Assembly (NCBI GenBank): GCA_030446715.1
Contig: JAUJMU010000018.1
Coordinates: 1-52,683 of the forward strand
Reading direction: 5' to 3'
DNA: 52,683 nt
Origin: Cytophagales bacterium
GTDB taxonomy: Bacteria; Bacteroidota; Bacteroidia; Cytophagales; 172606-1
Shown here: positions 1 to 7,899 of the stretch, in pieces
Layout of the letters: each line of letters starts with the position of its first letter
Position numbering within the stretch: position 1 is the stretch's first letter
Translations under genes and position numbers: made by a program
The notes under the pieces: generated by a model
What the model was told of the DNA's origin: nothing
Database searches by the model: none
What the model saw: only the letters and a program-made list of their open reading frames with translations

Positions 1-572
1 TGCGCATTCTCCTCGTCGTAGCCCAGGTGGAAAAAGCGGGGCTTATCGAACAGGCTGATTACTTCGGCAATCAGTTCCCCGCACACTTTGTAATAAGTGG
101 GCGTGGACACCATGCGGGAATAATCCCCCAGCCACTGGTCGTGACCCGCCGAGAAGTTGAGTTTGGGAATCGGTTCCAGGCCCATTTTGCGCACCTTGGC
201 CAGTTCACTCCGCAGCCGCGCCGGGGTCCAGGCATTTTTCACGGCAATCTCGGGGTGGCTGTCGTATCTGACCGCGTCGCCCAGGTCAATCACTACCATG
301 TTCAGGCCGTTGGCCACCATTTTCTTCAGAGACTCCTCCCACAGGGATTCGCTCAGCCGCAGGTTGCTGTCCCATACCCGCACCTGGTGGTTGGTATTGC
401 CGTCATTTTTCAGCCGGTCGTGGTCTTCCCACATGTTGAAGCTCAGGTGCATGAGGGAGCCCCAGATTTTTTCTTTCGGGGCGGGCAGCGTTTGGGATAA
501 GAGTGCATCCGGAAGGGTGCTCAGCACTCCGGCCGCGGCCATTTTTTTAATGAATTCTCTTCTGTTGTCCAT
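1..572 (-). CDS. Tat-exported GH20-like TIM-barrel protein, partial (N-terminal part)
   Basis: The ATG is at 570-572 on the minus strand and the frame stays open to the left edge (about 190 residues seen). The N-terminus has a twin-arginine motif (RREFIKK, residues 4-10) followed by a hydrophobic stretch ending near residue 27, so the protein is probably exported folded. Later residues resemble a TIM-barrel sugar hydrolase: a beta strand with NMVVIDLGD and, near the edge, FHLGYDEEN. The last resembles the HxGxDE active-site strand of GH20 hexosaminidases. GH20-like is inference; no full catalytic domain is visible. A 21-bp-spaced direct-repeat site lies 85 bp upstream (657-687), so the gene may belong to the AraC regulon of this locus. 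Confidence 0.7.
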   Translation of the reverse strand, partial: MDNRREFIKKMAAAGVLSTLPDALLSQTLPAPKEKIWGSLMHLSFNMWEDHDRLKNDGNTNHQVRVWDSNLRLSESLWEESLKKMVANGLNMVVIDLGDAVRYDSHPEIAVKNAWTPARLRSELAKVRKMGLEPIPKLNFSAGHDQWLGDYSRMVSTPTYYKVCGELIAEVISLFDKPRFFHLGYDEENA

Positions 573-656
573 TGATTGAGGCATTCGGTTTTAGTTGTCC
601 GTTGTTCACGCTGCTTTCAGTGGCCAATGTACCCGTTACGCCGGGCAATTGCTGTA

Positions 657-687
657 ACTATCTTTTACATTTATGATACTATCTTTT
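657..687 (+). promoter_or_regulatory. Putative AraC-family operator, two direct half-sites 21 bp apart
   Basis: The half-site ACTATCTTTT occurs at 657-666 and again at 678-687, a start-to-start spacing of 21 bp (two helical turns). Direct half-sites at this spacing are typical of AraC-family binding. The same arrangement recurs at 17540-17570 in front of the araC-like gene. The site is 85 bp upstream of the leftward Tat-exported gene and over 550 bp from the rightward DUF4838 gene, so the former is the likelier target. Binding is inferred. Confidence 0.6.
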
Positions 688-1190
688 AGGACATCCGGGA
701 AATCCGGTGTACGGGAGCAGTGGGACAGCAGCAGTGCTTCAAAACGGGCCTTCCGCTTGTCCCGCTTGTCGTATTTTGTATTTTTAGCATACAGTTCTGT
801 TCGCTGGTATCTTTACCGGTAAAGAGATGCCCGTAAAAATACAAATCGCGGCAGCGGCAGCGGTCCGCTACCTGCTTTTTACGCTGATCTGCCTCCGGCC
901 CGGCCCGGTGGGATTGCCGGGAACAAGCGGTATCCGAAGAAAGACCCGACCATTTTTCTGAAAAATAGTATTATGAATGTAAAAAAAAGTTGCAGTAATT
1001 GAAACCGGCAGAATATACATTTGCCGGAACCAATACCCCAGATTCACAAAGTAGCCCATTATACTCCGGTAGATTCCTATTCTGAACCTCACCCCCGGCC
1101 CCCGCGCTGTGCCTGCTTCTTTCGCACTCCCGTGCTCAGGAGTTGATGAGAGGAGGTCAAAGAACTGCGTATCCCGGTATGCAACTCCGG

Positions 1191-1236
1191 AAAAGCTAAC
1201 CGACTAACCACTAACCAGCTAACTGCCAACCACCAC
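1191..1236. repeat. AAC-phased low-complexity repeat (7/8-nt period)
   Basis: The trinucleotide AAC recurs at 1198, 1206, 1213, 1221 and 1228, that is, with alternating 8- and 7-nt spacing. It ends just before the ATG at 1239. It looks like a degenerate member of the heptanucleotide-phased intergenic family described elsewhere in the window. Confidence 0.5.
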
Positions 1237-1238
1237 TC

Positions 1239-3773
1239 ATGACTCAAAAAACAACCTCCATTTTTTTTCTCGTGGTCCTGCTGGGCACGGGCCTGCCGTC
1301 CGGTCTGCTGCCGGCTCAGGAGAAACTGCCCATTGGCAAGAATGGCAAGACGGCCTATGCCATTCTGGTGGACCCGTCCGCCCCGGAATCGGTCAGAAAA
1401 GCCGCCGGCGCGTTGCAGCACTACCTGCAGAAAGCCGCCAACCTTTCGCCCCGGCTGGTAACGGATAGGGCAGTACCGGCCGGGCCTTTTATCAGCGTAG
1501 GCCGTACGGCAACCCTCAAAGCGGCCGGTCTGGATACGGCGGGCATCGTGAATGACGGCTTCCGGATCGTCACCAAAGGCAAAAACCTGTACATCTACGG
1601 ACCCGATACGCCGACCGGTGCGGTGAACGCATCCGGCGGGGTGAGCCACGGCACAGCCAACGGCGTGTACACGTTTCTGGAAGACTACGTGGGCGTCCGC
1701 TGGCTCATGCCCGGAGAAGCCGGCGAATACATACCCAGGATTGCTGATCTTAACATTCCCGCCATTGACCGCACCGAAAGTTCGCCTTTCGACTACCGGG
1801 ATGAACACTATCTGGGGATCGGGCCGGCCGTGGAAGAATGGGCGGGGCGTCTGAAACTGGCCAAAGTGGCCGACCTCCGGTACAACCATGCCTGGCAGTA
1901 CACCATCCCGGCTTCGGCCTACGCGCAGCATCCCACCTGGTTTGCCAGCATCAACGGCAAACATTTACCCCCCGCCGACCGCTACAAGCTGGAAACCACC
2001 AACCCGGAACTGGTGCAGGCCTATGCTGATGCCGTAATGGCCGCTTTCCGCAAAGACTCCAATCTGAAATGGTATTCGCTTTCGCCCTCCGACGGCATTG
2101 CCGGGGAGAGCGACTGGAGCAACAGCCCCGAAGCCGAAGCGCTGCTGGAAAAAGACCCGTCCGGCAAAGTGTCCCGCACCCGGCTGGTACTGAAGTTTTA
2201 CAATGACGTGGCTAAAATCGTCGGCAAACAATTCCCGGATCACAAACTGGGCGGCTACATTTATGCCAATTACCTCTACCCGCCCAAGGGCGGCATTCCC
2301 AAGCTGGAACCCAATCTGGCCCTCATGCTGGCGACCAATATCAGTTACGGCTACCAGTTGTACCGGCCGGCTACCCAGAAAAACTGGGAGTATCTGGTGA
2401 AAACATGGGGCGAGGCATCCAAAAGGGATGGCTTCGACATCTATTACTACGACCTGCCCACGGCCATCATGCAGCACAACGGCACCATCATGCCGCCGGC
2501 CCCCGACATCCTGAATTTTATTTTCCCCCGGCTGCTGCAATACGGCTTCAAAGGCGCCTACGTGTACGGCCGCCCGGTGTGGCCCGTGTTCGGGGCCAGC
2601 AATTACGCCATTGCCAGAATGAAGTGGAACCCGAAGCTGGATGCCAATAACATTCTGAGAGAATATTACGGGAAAGCCTATGGATCAGCCGCCGCGCCCC
2701 ACATTGCGCAGTTGTACGCCGTACTCGACACCGCTTACCGGGCGTACATGAACCGCCACCCCGAAGCCAATTACAGCCTGTCCCCGGATCATTTAAAGGA
2801 AATCTACGCCCCGTGCTACCGCCAACTCGAGAAACACTACCTGGATGCCTGGGCGGCTAAGGCAAAGGATGCCGGACAACGAAGACGGCTGGAACTGTTC
2901 GGGCAGGTGCTTTCCCTGATGCAGTACAACCTGCGGAGTCTGGCCCTGCTCCCGCCTGACTACCAGTCGGCCCTCACGCGGAGCGACGCGGAAGTAGATA
3001 AAATCCTGACCGAAACCGATCCGACCGATCTGAAAGTTACGGCCCTCTCTTCGGGCTTTTTCCTGCCTACGGGCAAATCCCTGAGCGTGAAAACGGTATC
3101 TACGGCCGGTACCGGTTCCGCCGTCCGGACGCCGGCCGTGCCGGTACTGGGGGCGGTGCGGCTGCTGTTGCACGTGCCGGCTTCCGGCGAAGTGACGGTA
3201 AACGTAAAATCCCTGAATACGCTGGGCGAATTCATCCGCTACTCCCTGACCGATGCCGCCGCCAATCCGATCAGCGCCGGCGCCGTACGCGAAGGGCGCA
3301 CCATTGCATTTACCGGGGAAGCCGGCAAAACCTACCTGATGGACATTCCCACGCGCAAGTCGCCGATGCAACTGGAAGTGACCGGCGCGGCCGTGGCCTA
3401 CAAGGCCAACCGGGACAGCGTGCGGTACATTGACGGTTTCCGCATCGAAGCCCATGACATAGCCGGAGCGACGCTGCCCCTGTATTTCTACGTGCCGGAG
3501 CACGTAAAGGACTTCGGCGTAACAATGAGCTTTGCCCGCGGCATAGTAGCCGACGTGTACACGCCAGGCGGCAAAAAAGCAGGGCAACTGAATACCACCG
3601 AAACGGCCGCGTCCCGCTTTACGCCGGACGAAAGGGGTTTCGAACCCGGCTTCTGGAAAGTGGTGGTGCATAAACCGGCCGGAGCGGATCCCAAAACCGT
3701 TTCGCTTACGCTGGACCAGCGTTTGCCGCAGTGGTTTATTCCGGAAGCTAATCAAGCGCTGATGATCAGGTAG
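1239..3773 (+). CDS. DUF4838 domain-containing secreted protein
   Basis: This 844-residue protein has an N-terminal signal peptide (hydrophobic core residues 8-24, cleavage near LLPAQ). Residues about 30-150 resemble the N-terminal accessory domain of alpha-glucuronidases (VRKAAGALQHYLQ, then NGVYTFLEDYVGVRWLMPGE). Residues about 230-500 match the DUF4838 pattern, a probable TIM barrel with WYSLSPSDG and GGYIYANYLYPP. The C-terminal third looks beta-rich. The family is found in Bacteroidota glycan-use loci; its catalytic activity is not established. It is the first rightward gene before a sulfatase and a ceramidase-like gene, which suggests an extracytoplasmic role on a modified glycan. Confidence 0.8.
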   Translation: MTQKTTSIFFLVVLLGTGLPSGLLPAQEKLPIGKNGKTAYAILVDPSAPESVRKAAGALQHYLQKAANLSPRLVTDRAVPAGPFISVGRTATLKAAGLDTAGIVNDGFRIVTKGKNLYIYGPDTPTGAVNASGGVSHGTANGVYTFLEDYVGVRWLMPGEAGEYIPRIADLNIPAIDRTESSPFDYRDEHYLGIGPAVEEWAGRLKLAKVADLRYNHAWQYTIPASAYAQHPTWFASINGKHLPPADRYKLETTNPELVQAYADAVMAAFRKDSNLKWYSLSPSDGIAGESDWSNSPEAEALLEKDPSGKVSRTRLVLKFYNDVAKIVGKQFPDHKLGGYIYANYLYPPKGGIPKLEPNLALMLATNISYGYQLYRPATQKNWEYLVKTWGEASKRDGFDIYYYDLPTAIMQHNGTIMPPAPDILNFIFPRLLQYGFKGAYVYGRPVWPVFGASNYAIARMKWNPKLDANNILREYYGKAYGSAAAPHIAQLYAVLDTAYRAYMNRHPEANYSLSPDHLKEIYAPCYRQLEKHYLDAWAAKAKDAGQRRRLELFGQVLSLMQYNLRSLALLPPDYQSALTRSDAEVDKILTETDPTDLKVTALSSGFFLPTGKSLSVKTVSTAGTGSAVRTPAVPVLGAVRLLLHVPASGEVTVNVKSLNTLGEFIRYSLTDAAANPISAGAVREGRTIAFTGEAGKTYLMDIPTRKSPMQLEVTGAAVAYKANRDSVRYIDGFRIEAHDIAGATLPLYFYVPEHVKDFGVTMSFARGIVADVYTPGGKKAGQLNTTETAASRFTPDERGFEPGFWKVVVHKPAGADPKTVSLTLDQRLPQWFIPEANQALMIR

Positions 3774-3938
3774 CTGCAAAATTGTGAGGTATACGATTAG
3801 ACATTCATTTGTTTTTGCGTTTGCAGAAACCTCACTCCCAGCCCCTCTCCCTGAGAGCTACGATCAGGACACAAAATGGAAAGGGAACCGGGCAGGAATT
3901 TAAAATGAGCTTAAGTTCTTGATTTTAGCCTTTTTAGA

Positions 3939-4052
3939 ACCTCACCCCCGGCCCCTCTCCAAAAGAGAGGGGAGCGGCAATACGCTGACTTTCAGCAATT
4001 TATAAAATATATCCTAATCGTAGCTCCACTGGAGAGGGGCCGGGGGTGAGGT
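3939..4052. repeat. 114-bp element with 22-bp perfect inverted ends
   Basis: The left end acctcacccccggcccct (3939-3960) and the right end (4031-4052) are perfect 22-bp inverted repeats about 70 bp apart. Just inside the left end is a second small hairpin (cccctctc-aaaa-gagagggg, about 3952-3972). Related single ends occur at 1086 and 3827. Repeats of this CCTCACCCCC type are widespread in bacterial intergenic DNA; a non-autonomous mobile element is possible but no target duplication is obvious. Confidence 0.6.
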
Positions 4053-4093
4053 CTCCCAAAACGTAGAAACAGAAAAATGAATAGTCGTATGAA

Positions 4094-4210
4094 ATAACCA
4101 ATAACCAATAACCAATAACCAATAACCAATAACCAATAACCAATAACCAATAACCAATAACCAATAACCAATAACCAATAACCAATAACCAATAACCAAT
4201 AACCAATAAC
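4094..4210. repeat. Perfect heptanucleotide tandem array (ATAACCA)16.7
   Basis: From 4094 to 4210 the sequence is an uninterrupted run of the 7-mer ATAACCA, 117 bp or about 16.7 copies. It ends directly at the TTG start codon of the sulfatase gene at 4211. Because seven is not a multiple of three and the array occupies the whole leader, copy-number change would alter promoter-to-start spacing. It is not a CRISPR array: there are no unique spacers. Confidence 0.95.
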
Positions 4211-5617
4211 TTGAAATTCTCTCCCTGCTTGTCTTTTCCGAAAAAGGCCTTGCGCCTGATCCTGCTGCTGGGCAGTATGGCGGGTACGGCTCTGGCCGGG
4301 CCGCAAAAGCCGGTCCGTCCGCCCAACGTGATCGTCATCTTCGCCGATGACCTGGGCTACGGCGACCTGAGTTGTTACGGACACCCCACCATCCGCACGC
4401 CCCATCTGGACCGGATGGCCGCCGAAGGGATGCGGTTTACGCAGTTCTACGTGGCTGCCCCCGTATGTTCGCCCAGCCGGGCCGCGCTGCTGACGGGCCG
4501 CCTGCCGGTCCGGAACGGCATGGCCGGCAAACAGAAAGTCGTGTTGTTTCCCTATTCGGCCGGCGGCCTGCCCACCGGTGAGATTACCATTGCCAAAGCC
4601 CTGAAGGTGGCCGGCTACACCACTGGCATCGTGGGCAAATGGCACCTGGGGCACTTGCCCGAATATTTACCGGCCAACCACGGCTTTGATTATTACTTCG
4701 GCATTCCGTATTCCAACGACATGATTCCGGCCCGCAACAAGTCGTATCCGCCCATGCCGCTGTACAAAGATTCAAAAGTAGTCGAAGAGAATCCCGACCA
4801 GCGCGGACTCACCAAACGTTACACCGACGAAGCGGTTGCTTTTATCCGCAAAAACAAGGACAAGCCCTTCTTTCTGTATTACCCTAACAACTTCCCGCAC
4901 GAGCCGCTGTTAGTTTCCGATGCGTACAAGGGCAAAAGCAAGCGGGGCCTCTACGGCGACGTGGTGGCCGAACTCGACTGGAGCGTAGGCCAGGTGCTGA
5001 AGACGCTGAAAGAGCAGGGGCTGGACAAAAACACGCTGGTCATTTTTACCAGCGACAACGGCCCCACCATTCAGGACGTGCACCGGGAATCGGGCGGTTC
5101 GGCCGGGTTGCTGTACGAAGGAAAAAAAACGACTTACGAAGGCGGGATGCGGGTGCCCGCCATTGCCTGGTGGCCGGGCACGGTGCCGGCCAGCCGGACC
5201 TGCGAAGCAGTGGCCACCACCATGGACCTGTTTCCCACCATTCTGAATCTGGCCAAAGCCCGCCTGCCGCAGGACCGCGAACTGGACGGGGTGGATATCT
5301 ACCCGGTTCTGACGGGCAAAGCCGACAAGGCAAGTGACGTGGTTTTTTACTACAACCAGACCGACCTGTACGCCATCCGGAAGGGGCCGTGGAAAATCCA
5401 TTTCATCACCAGATCTTCCACCGGCAAAGAAGCCGGGGTGGTGCAGGACCCGCCGCTGCTGTACCAGCTGGAGGTGGACCCTTCCGAACGGTTTAACGTG
5501 AGCAAAGACAATCCGGCCGTGGTGGAAGAACTGCGGAAACTCTACGCCGACCATACCCGGACGGTCAAGCCCGTGCCGCTGCAATTTGACCGGATGATCG
5601 AAAATCACGCCCGGTAA
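4211..5617 (+). CDS. Secreted S1-family (arylsulfatase-type) sulfatase
   Basis: This 468-residue sulfatase removes sulfate esters, probably from a glycan, outside the cytoplasm. CSPSR (in VCSPSRAALLTGR, about residues 85-97) is the C-x-P-x-R signature whose Cys becomes formylglycine. Metal and active-site motifs are present: ADDLGYGD near residue 46, GKWHLGH near 142 and TSDNGP near 281. The first 30 residues form a signal peptide (KKALRLILLLG ... ALA). The start is TTG at 4211, because the next Met (4277) would destroy the signal peptide and an in-frame TAA lies at 4193. The leader is entirely a heptamer array. The ceramidase-like gene follows after 72 bp. A maturing enzyme (FGE/anSME) is not in the window. 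Confidence 0.88.
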   Translation: MKFSPCLSFPKKALRLILLLGSMAGTALAGPQKPVRPPNVIVIFADDLGYGDLSCYGHPTIRTPHLDRMAAEGMRFTQFYVAAPVCSPSRAALLTGRLPVRNGMAGKQKVVLFPYSAGGLPTGEITIAKALKVAGYTTGIVGKWHLGHLPEYLPANHGFDYYFGIPYSNDMIPARNKSYPPMPLYKDSKVVEENPDQRGLTKRYTDEAVAFIRKNKDKPFFLYYPNNFPHEPLLVSDAYKGKSKRGLYGDVVAELDWSVGQVLKTLKEQGLDKNTLVIFTSDNGPTIQDVHRESGGSAGLLYEGKKTTYEGGMRVPAIAWWPGTVPASRTCEAVATTMDLFPTILNLAKARLPQDRELDGVDIYPVLTGKADKASDVVFYYNQTDLYAIRKGPWKIHFITRSSTGKEAGVVQDPPLLYQLEVDPSERFNVSKDNPAVVEELRKLYADHTRTVKPVPLQFDRMIENHAR

Positions 5618-5689
5618 AACCGCACTTATAAAAGCCCGGCTTTTTGCCGGAATGATGCGGTCCGTAAACCATAAACAATAGCGTGGATT

Positions 5690-7063
5690 ATGAAAAAAAC
5701 AATAATTACCCTGCTCGGCCTGACGGTAGCCGCCGGCCTTACCTTTGGACAACCAACCCCGCCTAAACCTACGCTGGAAGTAGGCGTGGGCGTGGTGAAT
5801 ATTTCCGGTGAAGACGCGGTAGTGCTGGACCCCATTCACGTGAAAGCGGTGGTGTTCCGCCAGGGCACCGAGCAGTTTGCCCTCGTGGAATGCGACGTTA
5901 CTTCGCTCCCTAACGACATCATCGCCCCCACCCGGGAAAAAGCGGCCCAGAAAACCGGCATTCCGCTGCGCAACATCACGCTGGCGGCTACCCATACGCA
6001 CATGGCCGGCACCCATAAAGACCTTACCGGTTCGGTGGTGGAAGCCATCACGCAGGCGCAGGCGGCCCTGCAGCCGGTTACGCTGAAATCGGGCACCGGG
6101 CAGCAGTTTCACGTGTCGTTCAACCGCCGGTATTTCATGAAGGACGGCTCAGTGGTGTTCAACCCGATGTTTCTCAACCCCGACATTGTCCGGCCGGCCG
6201 GCACGATTGACCCGGACGTAGGCGTTGTGCTGTTTTACGACGCAACGGGGAAGCCGGTCTCCTCGCTGGTGAATTTTGCACTGCACCTGGACATTGTAAA
6301 AGAATACGGGGCCGTGTACCAGAACACCGGCGCCGGTTCGCCGAAGGCCGTCAGCGCCGATTTCCCCTACTGGATAGACGAAGCCTTCAAGCGGGATTAT
6401 GGCAAACAATTCAAGTCCGTCTTCCTGACCGGCGCCTGCGGCAACATCAACCACTGGGATTTCTCCAAACCGGGTCCGCAGAGCGGCCACAAAACCAAAG
6501 CCAGACAGGTAGGCGATTCGGTGTACCGGGCCATTCAGCGGGAACTGCCCCGGCTGGCGGAAGAAGCACCCATGCTGGCAGCCCGTTCCCGGATCTTAAA
6601 CGTGCCCCTTCAGCAATTTACCGGGGCCGAACTGAACTGGGCTACGCAGGTGGATGACGCTAAGCTTTCCAGAAGAAGTGAAGAACCGGGTGAGCGCCGG
6701 CAATTCCTCGATAACGTGAAGAAGAAAAGGATTCTCTGGCTGGCAGAACAGCGGAAAAAGGGCAACGTGGCCACCATGCCGCTGGAAGTGCAGGTTTTCC
6801 GCCTGACGGCCAACACGGCCATTGTCACCCTGCCCGGGGAGATGTTCGTGGAGCACGGGTTGAGCATTAAAAACAACTCCCCGTTTGAGAACACGATCAT
6901 CGTTGAACTGGCCAACCAATCCATTGCGTACGTGCCCAACAAAAAAGCCTTCCGGCAGGGCGGCTACGAAGTGGAAAACTCCCGGGTGGCGCCCGGCGGG
7001 GGGGAAATGCTGGTGGAAGCCGCCATCCAACTGCTCAGAGAATTGAAAACAACCACCCAGTAA
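5690..7063 (+). CDS. Secreted neutral/alkaline ceramidase-like amidohydrolase
   Basis: The protein has 457 residues, with a signal peptide (KKTIITLLGLTVAAGLTFG, residues 2-20). It shows the neutral ceramidase N-terminal domain pattern: a conserved start VGVGVVNISG, ECDVTSLPND, and the zinc-ligand strand ATHTHMAG near residue 105. Later conserved strands are FLTGACGNINHWD (about 247) and LPGEMFVEHG (about 385). Neutral ceramidases cleave N-acyl sphingosine amides. This protein is shorter than the roughly 650-700 residue enzymes and lacks their C-terminal domain, so the substrate may be another N-acyl amine. It is paralogous to 9534-10907 and to the fragment at 19439. A short CCGGC-TTTTT-GCCGG hairpin lies in the gap before it (5636-5650). 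Confidence 0.8.
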   Translation: MKKTIITLLGLTVAAGLTFGQPTPPKPTLEVGVGVVNISGEDAVVLDPIHVKAVVFRQGTEQFALVECDVTSLPNDIIAPTREKAAQKTGIPLRNITLAATHTHMAGTHKDLTGSVVEAITQAQAALQPVTLKSGTGQQFHVSFNRRYFMKDGSVVFNPMFLNPDIVRPAGTIDPDVGVVLFYDATGKPVSSLVNFALHLDIVKEYGAVYQNTGAGSPKAVSADFPYWIDEAFKRDYGKQFKSVFLTGACGNINHWDFSKPGPQSGHKTKARQVGDSVYRAIQRELPRLAEEAPMLAARSRILNVPLQQFTGAELNWATQVDDAKLSRRSEEPGERRQFLDNVKKKRILWLAEQRKKGNVATMPLEVQVFRLTANTAIVTLPGEMFVEHGLSIKNNSPFENTIIVELANQSIAYVPNKKAFRQGGYEVENSRVAPGGGEMLVEAAIQLLRELKTTTQ

Positions 7064-7075
7064 GCCCAAAAACCC

Positions 7076-7876
7076 ATGATCGGAATCGTAGGCGGGGTTG
7101 GTCCGGCAGCAGGGACCGACCTGGTCAAAAAAATCATCGAAGAAACGGTTGCCGGCAGCGATCAGGAGCACCTGCCGGTACTGCTGTATTCGCTGCCCGG
7201 CCGGATCGCGGACCGGACAGACTATCTGGAAGGAAAGGCGCCGGTTAATCCGGGCCTTGCCATGGCCGCCATCTGCCGGCAAATGGAACAAGCCGGCGTT
7301 ACGGTAGCTGGCATTCCCTGCAACACGGCCCACGCGCCGGAAATATTCGATACCATCAGAGAGGAACTGGAAGCCCGGAGCAGTACCCTGCAACTGGTGC
7401 ATCTGGTGGATGAGACGGTCCGTTCCCTTCGGACTACGTTCGGGAGCGGCACCAACATCGGCATTCTGAGCACTACCGGCACCTACAAACGCCGGCTCTA
7501 CGCCGATAAGCTGGCAGAAGCCGGTTTTGCGTGTACGGTCCCATCCGAAGCGGTACAGACGGCGCTGGTACACAATGCGGTTTACCATCCCGTTTATGGC
7601 ATCAAAGCGGGCGGCGGCAAGGGGATCGAATCCGCCAGAAGGCAGCTCAGGCAGGCAATGGACGGGATGCAGCTCCAGGGGGCGGAAGCAGTACTGCTGG
7701 CCTGTACCGAAATGCCACTGGCCCTGCCAGAAGCAACCTACCGGGGCATGCCCCTGATTGACGCGACCCGGGTGCTGGCCCGGGCCCTGATCCGGATGTA
7801 TGATCCGGCTAAGTTGAAGCCGGAGGCCCGGCTGGCCCGGTCAATGGCAAGTGTTCAGCAGGGAGCAGGCCCGTAA
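7076..7876 (+). CDS. Aspartate/glutamate racemase-family protein
   Basis: The protein has 266 residues and starts 12 bp after the ceramidase-like gene, so it is probably co-transcribed with it. It has the two-Cys acid/base pair of PLP-independent racemases: GIPCNTAHAP (near residue 83) and LACTEMPLAL (near residue 210), plus the N-terminal GIVGGVGPAAG loop. No signal peptide is seen, so it is cytoplasmic. The product interconverts L and D forms of an acidic or related amino acid. It converges with the N-acyl-D-amino-acid deacylase gene, leaving a gap of only 23 bp, which supports a D-amino acid theme. The exact substrate (Asp, Glu or other) cannot be read from sequence. Confidence 0.85.
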   Translation: MIGIVGGVGPAAGTDLVKKIIEETVAGSDQEHLPVLLYSLPGRIADRTDYLEGKAPVNPGLAMAAICRQMEQAGVTVAGIPCNTAHAPEIFDTIREELEARSSTLQLVHLVDETVRSLRTTFGSGTNIGILSTTGTYKRRLYADKLAEAGFACTVPSEAVQTALVHNAVYHPVYGIKAGGGKGIESARRQLRQAMDGMQLQGAEAVLLACTEMPLALPEATYRGMPLIDATRVLARALIRMYDPAKLKPEARLARSMASVQQGAGP

Positions 7877-7899
7877 AAATATTGAATCACGCTTGTCAT

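Larger units (their letters stand above)
573..1238. other. Intergenic region with operator and repeats
   Basis: No gene is supported here. The stretch separates two divergent genes. It holds the AraC-type direct repeat at 657-687, a copy of the acctcacccccggccc repeat near 1086-1102, and an AAC-phased low-complexity run at about 1191-1230 just before the DUF4838 start. Short open frames inside it have no recognisable content. Confidence 0.6.
3780..4210. other. Intergenic repeat cluster between DUF4838 and sulfatase genes
   Basis: No gene is supported. The stretch holds three copies of the CCTCAC(C/T)CCC(C/A)GCCCCTCTCC repeat (about 3827-3850, 3939-3960, and inverted at 4031-4052) followed by the ATAACCA array at 4094-4210. 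The long open frames on the minus strand here, which read as VIGYWLL repeats, are shadows of the heptamer array. Confidence 0.7.

Noticed and set aside
1089-1964. Leftward frame of 291 codons over the DUF4838 start
   Set aside because: Antisense to a signal-peptide-bearing gene with recognisable domains; no features of its own.
4094-4210. CRISPR array
   Set aside because: The repeat unit is 7 bp with no spacers and no cas genes nearby.
3992-4654. Minus-strand frames with VIGYWLL repeats, looking like a membrane repeat protein
   Set aside because: They are translations of the ATAACCA array and of the antisense strand of the sulfatase gene.
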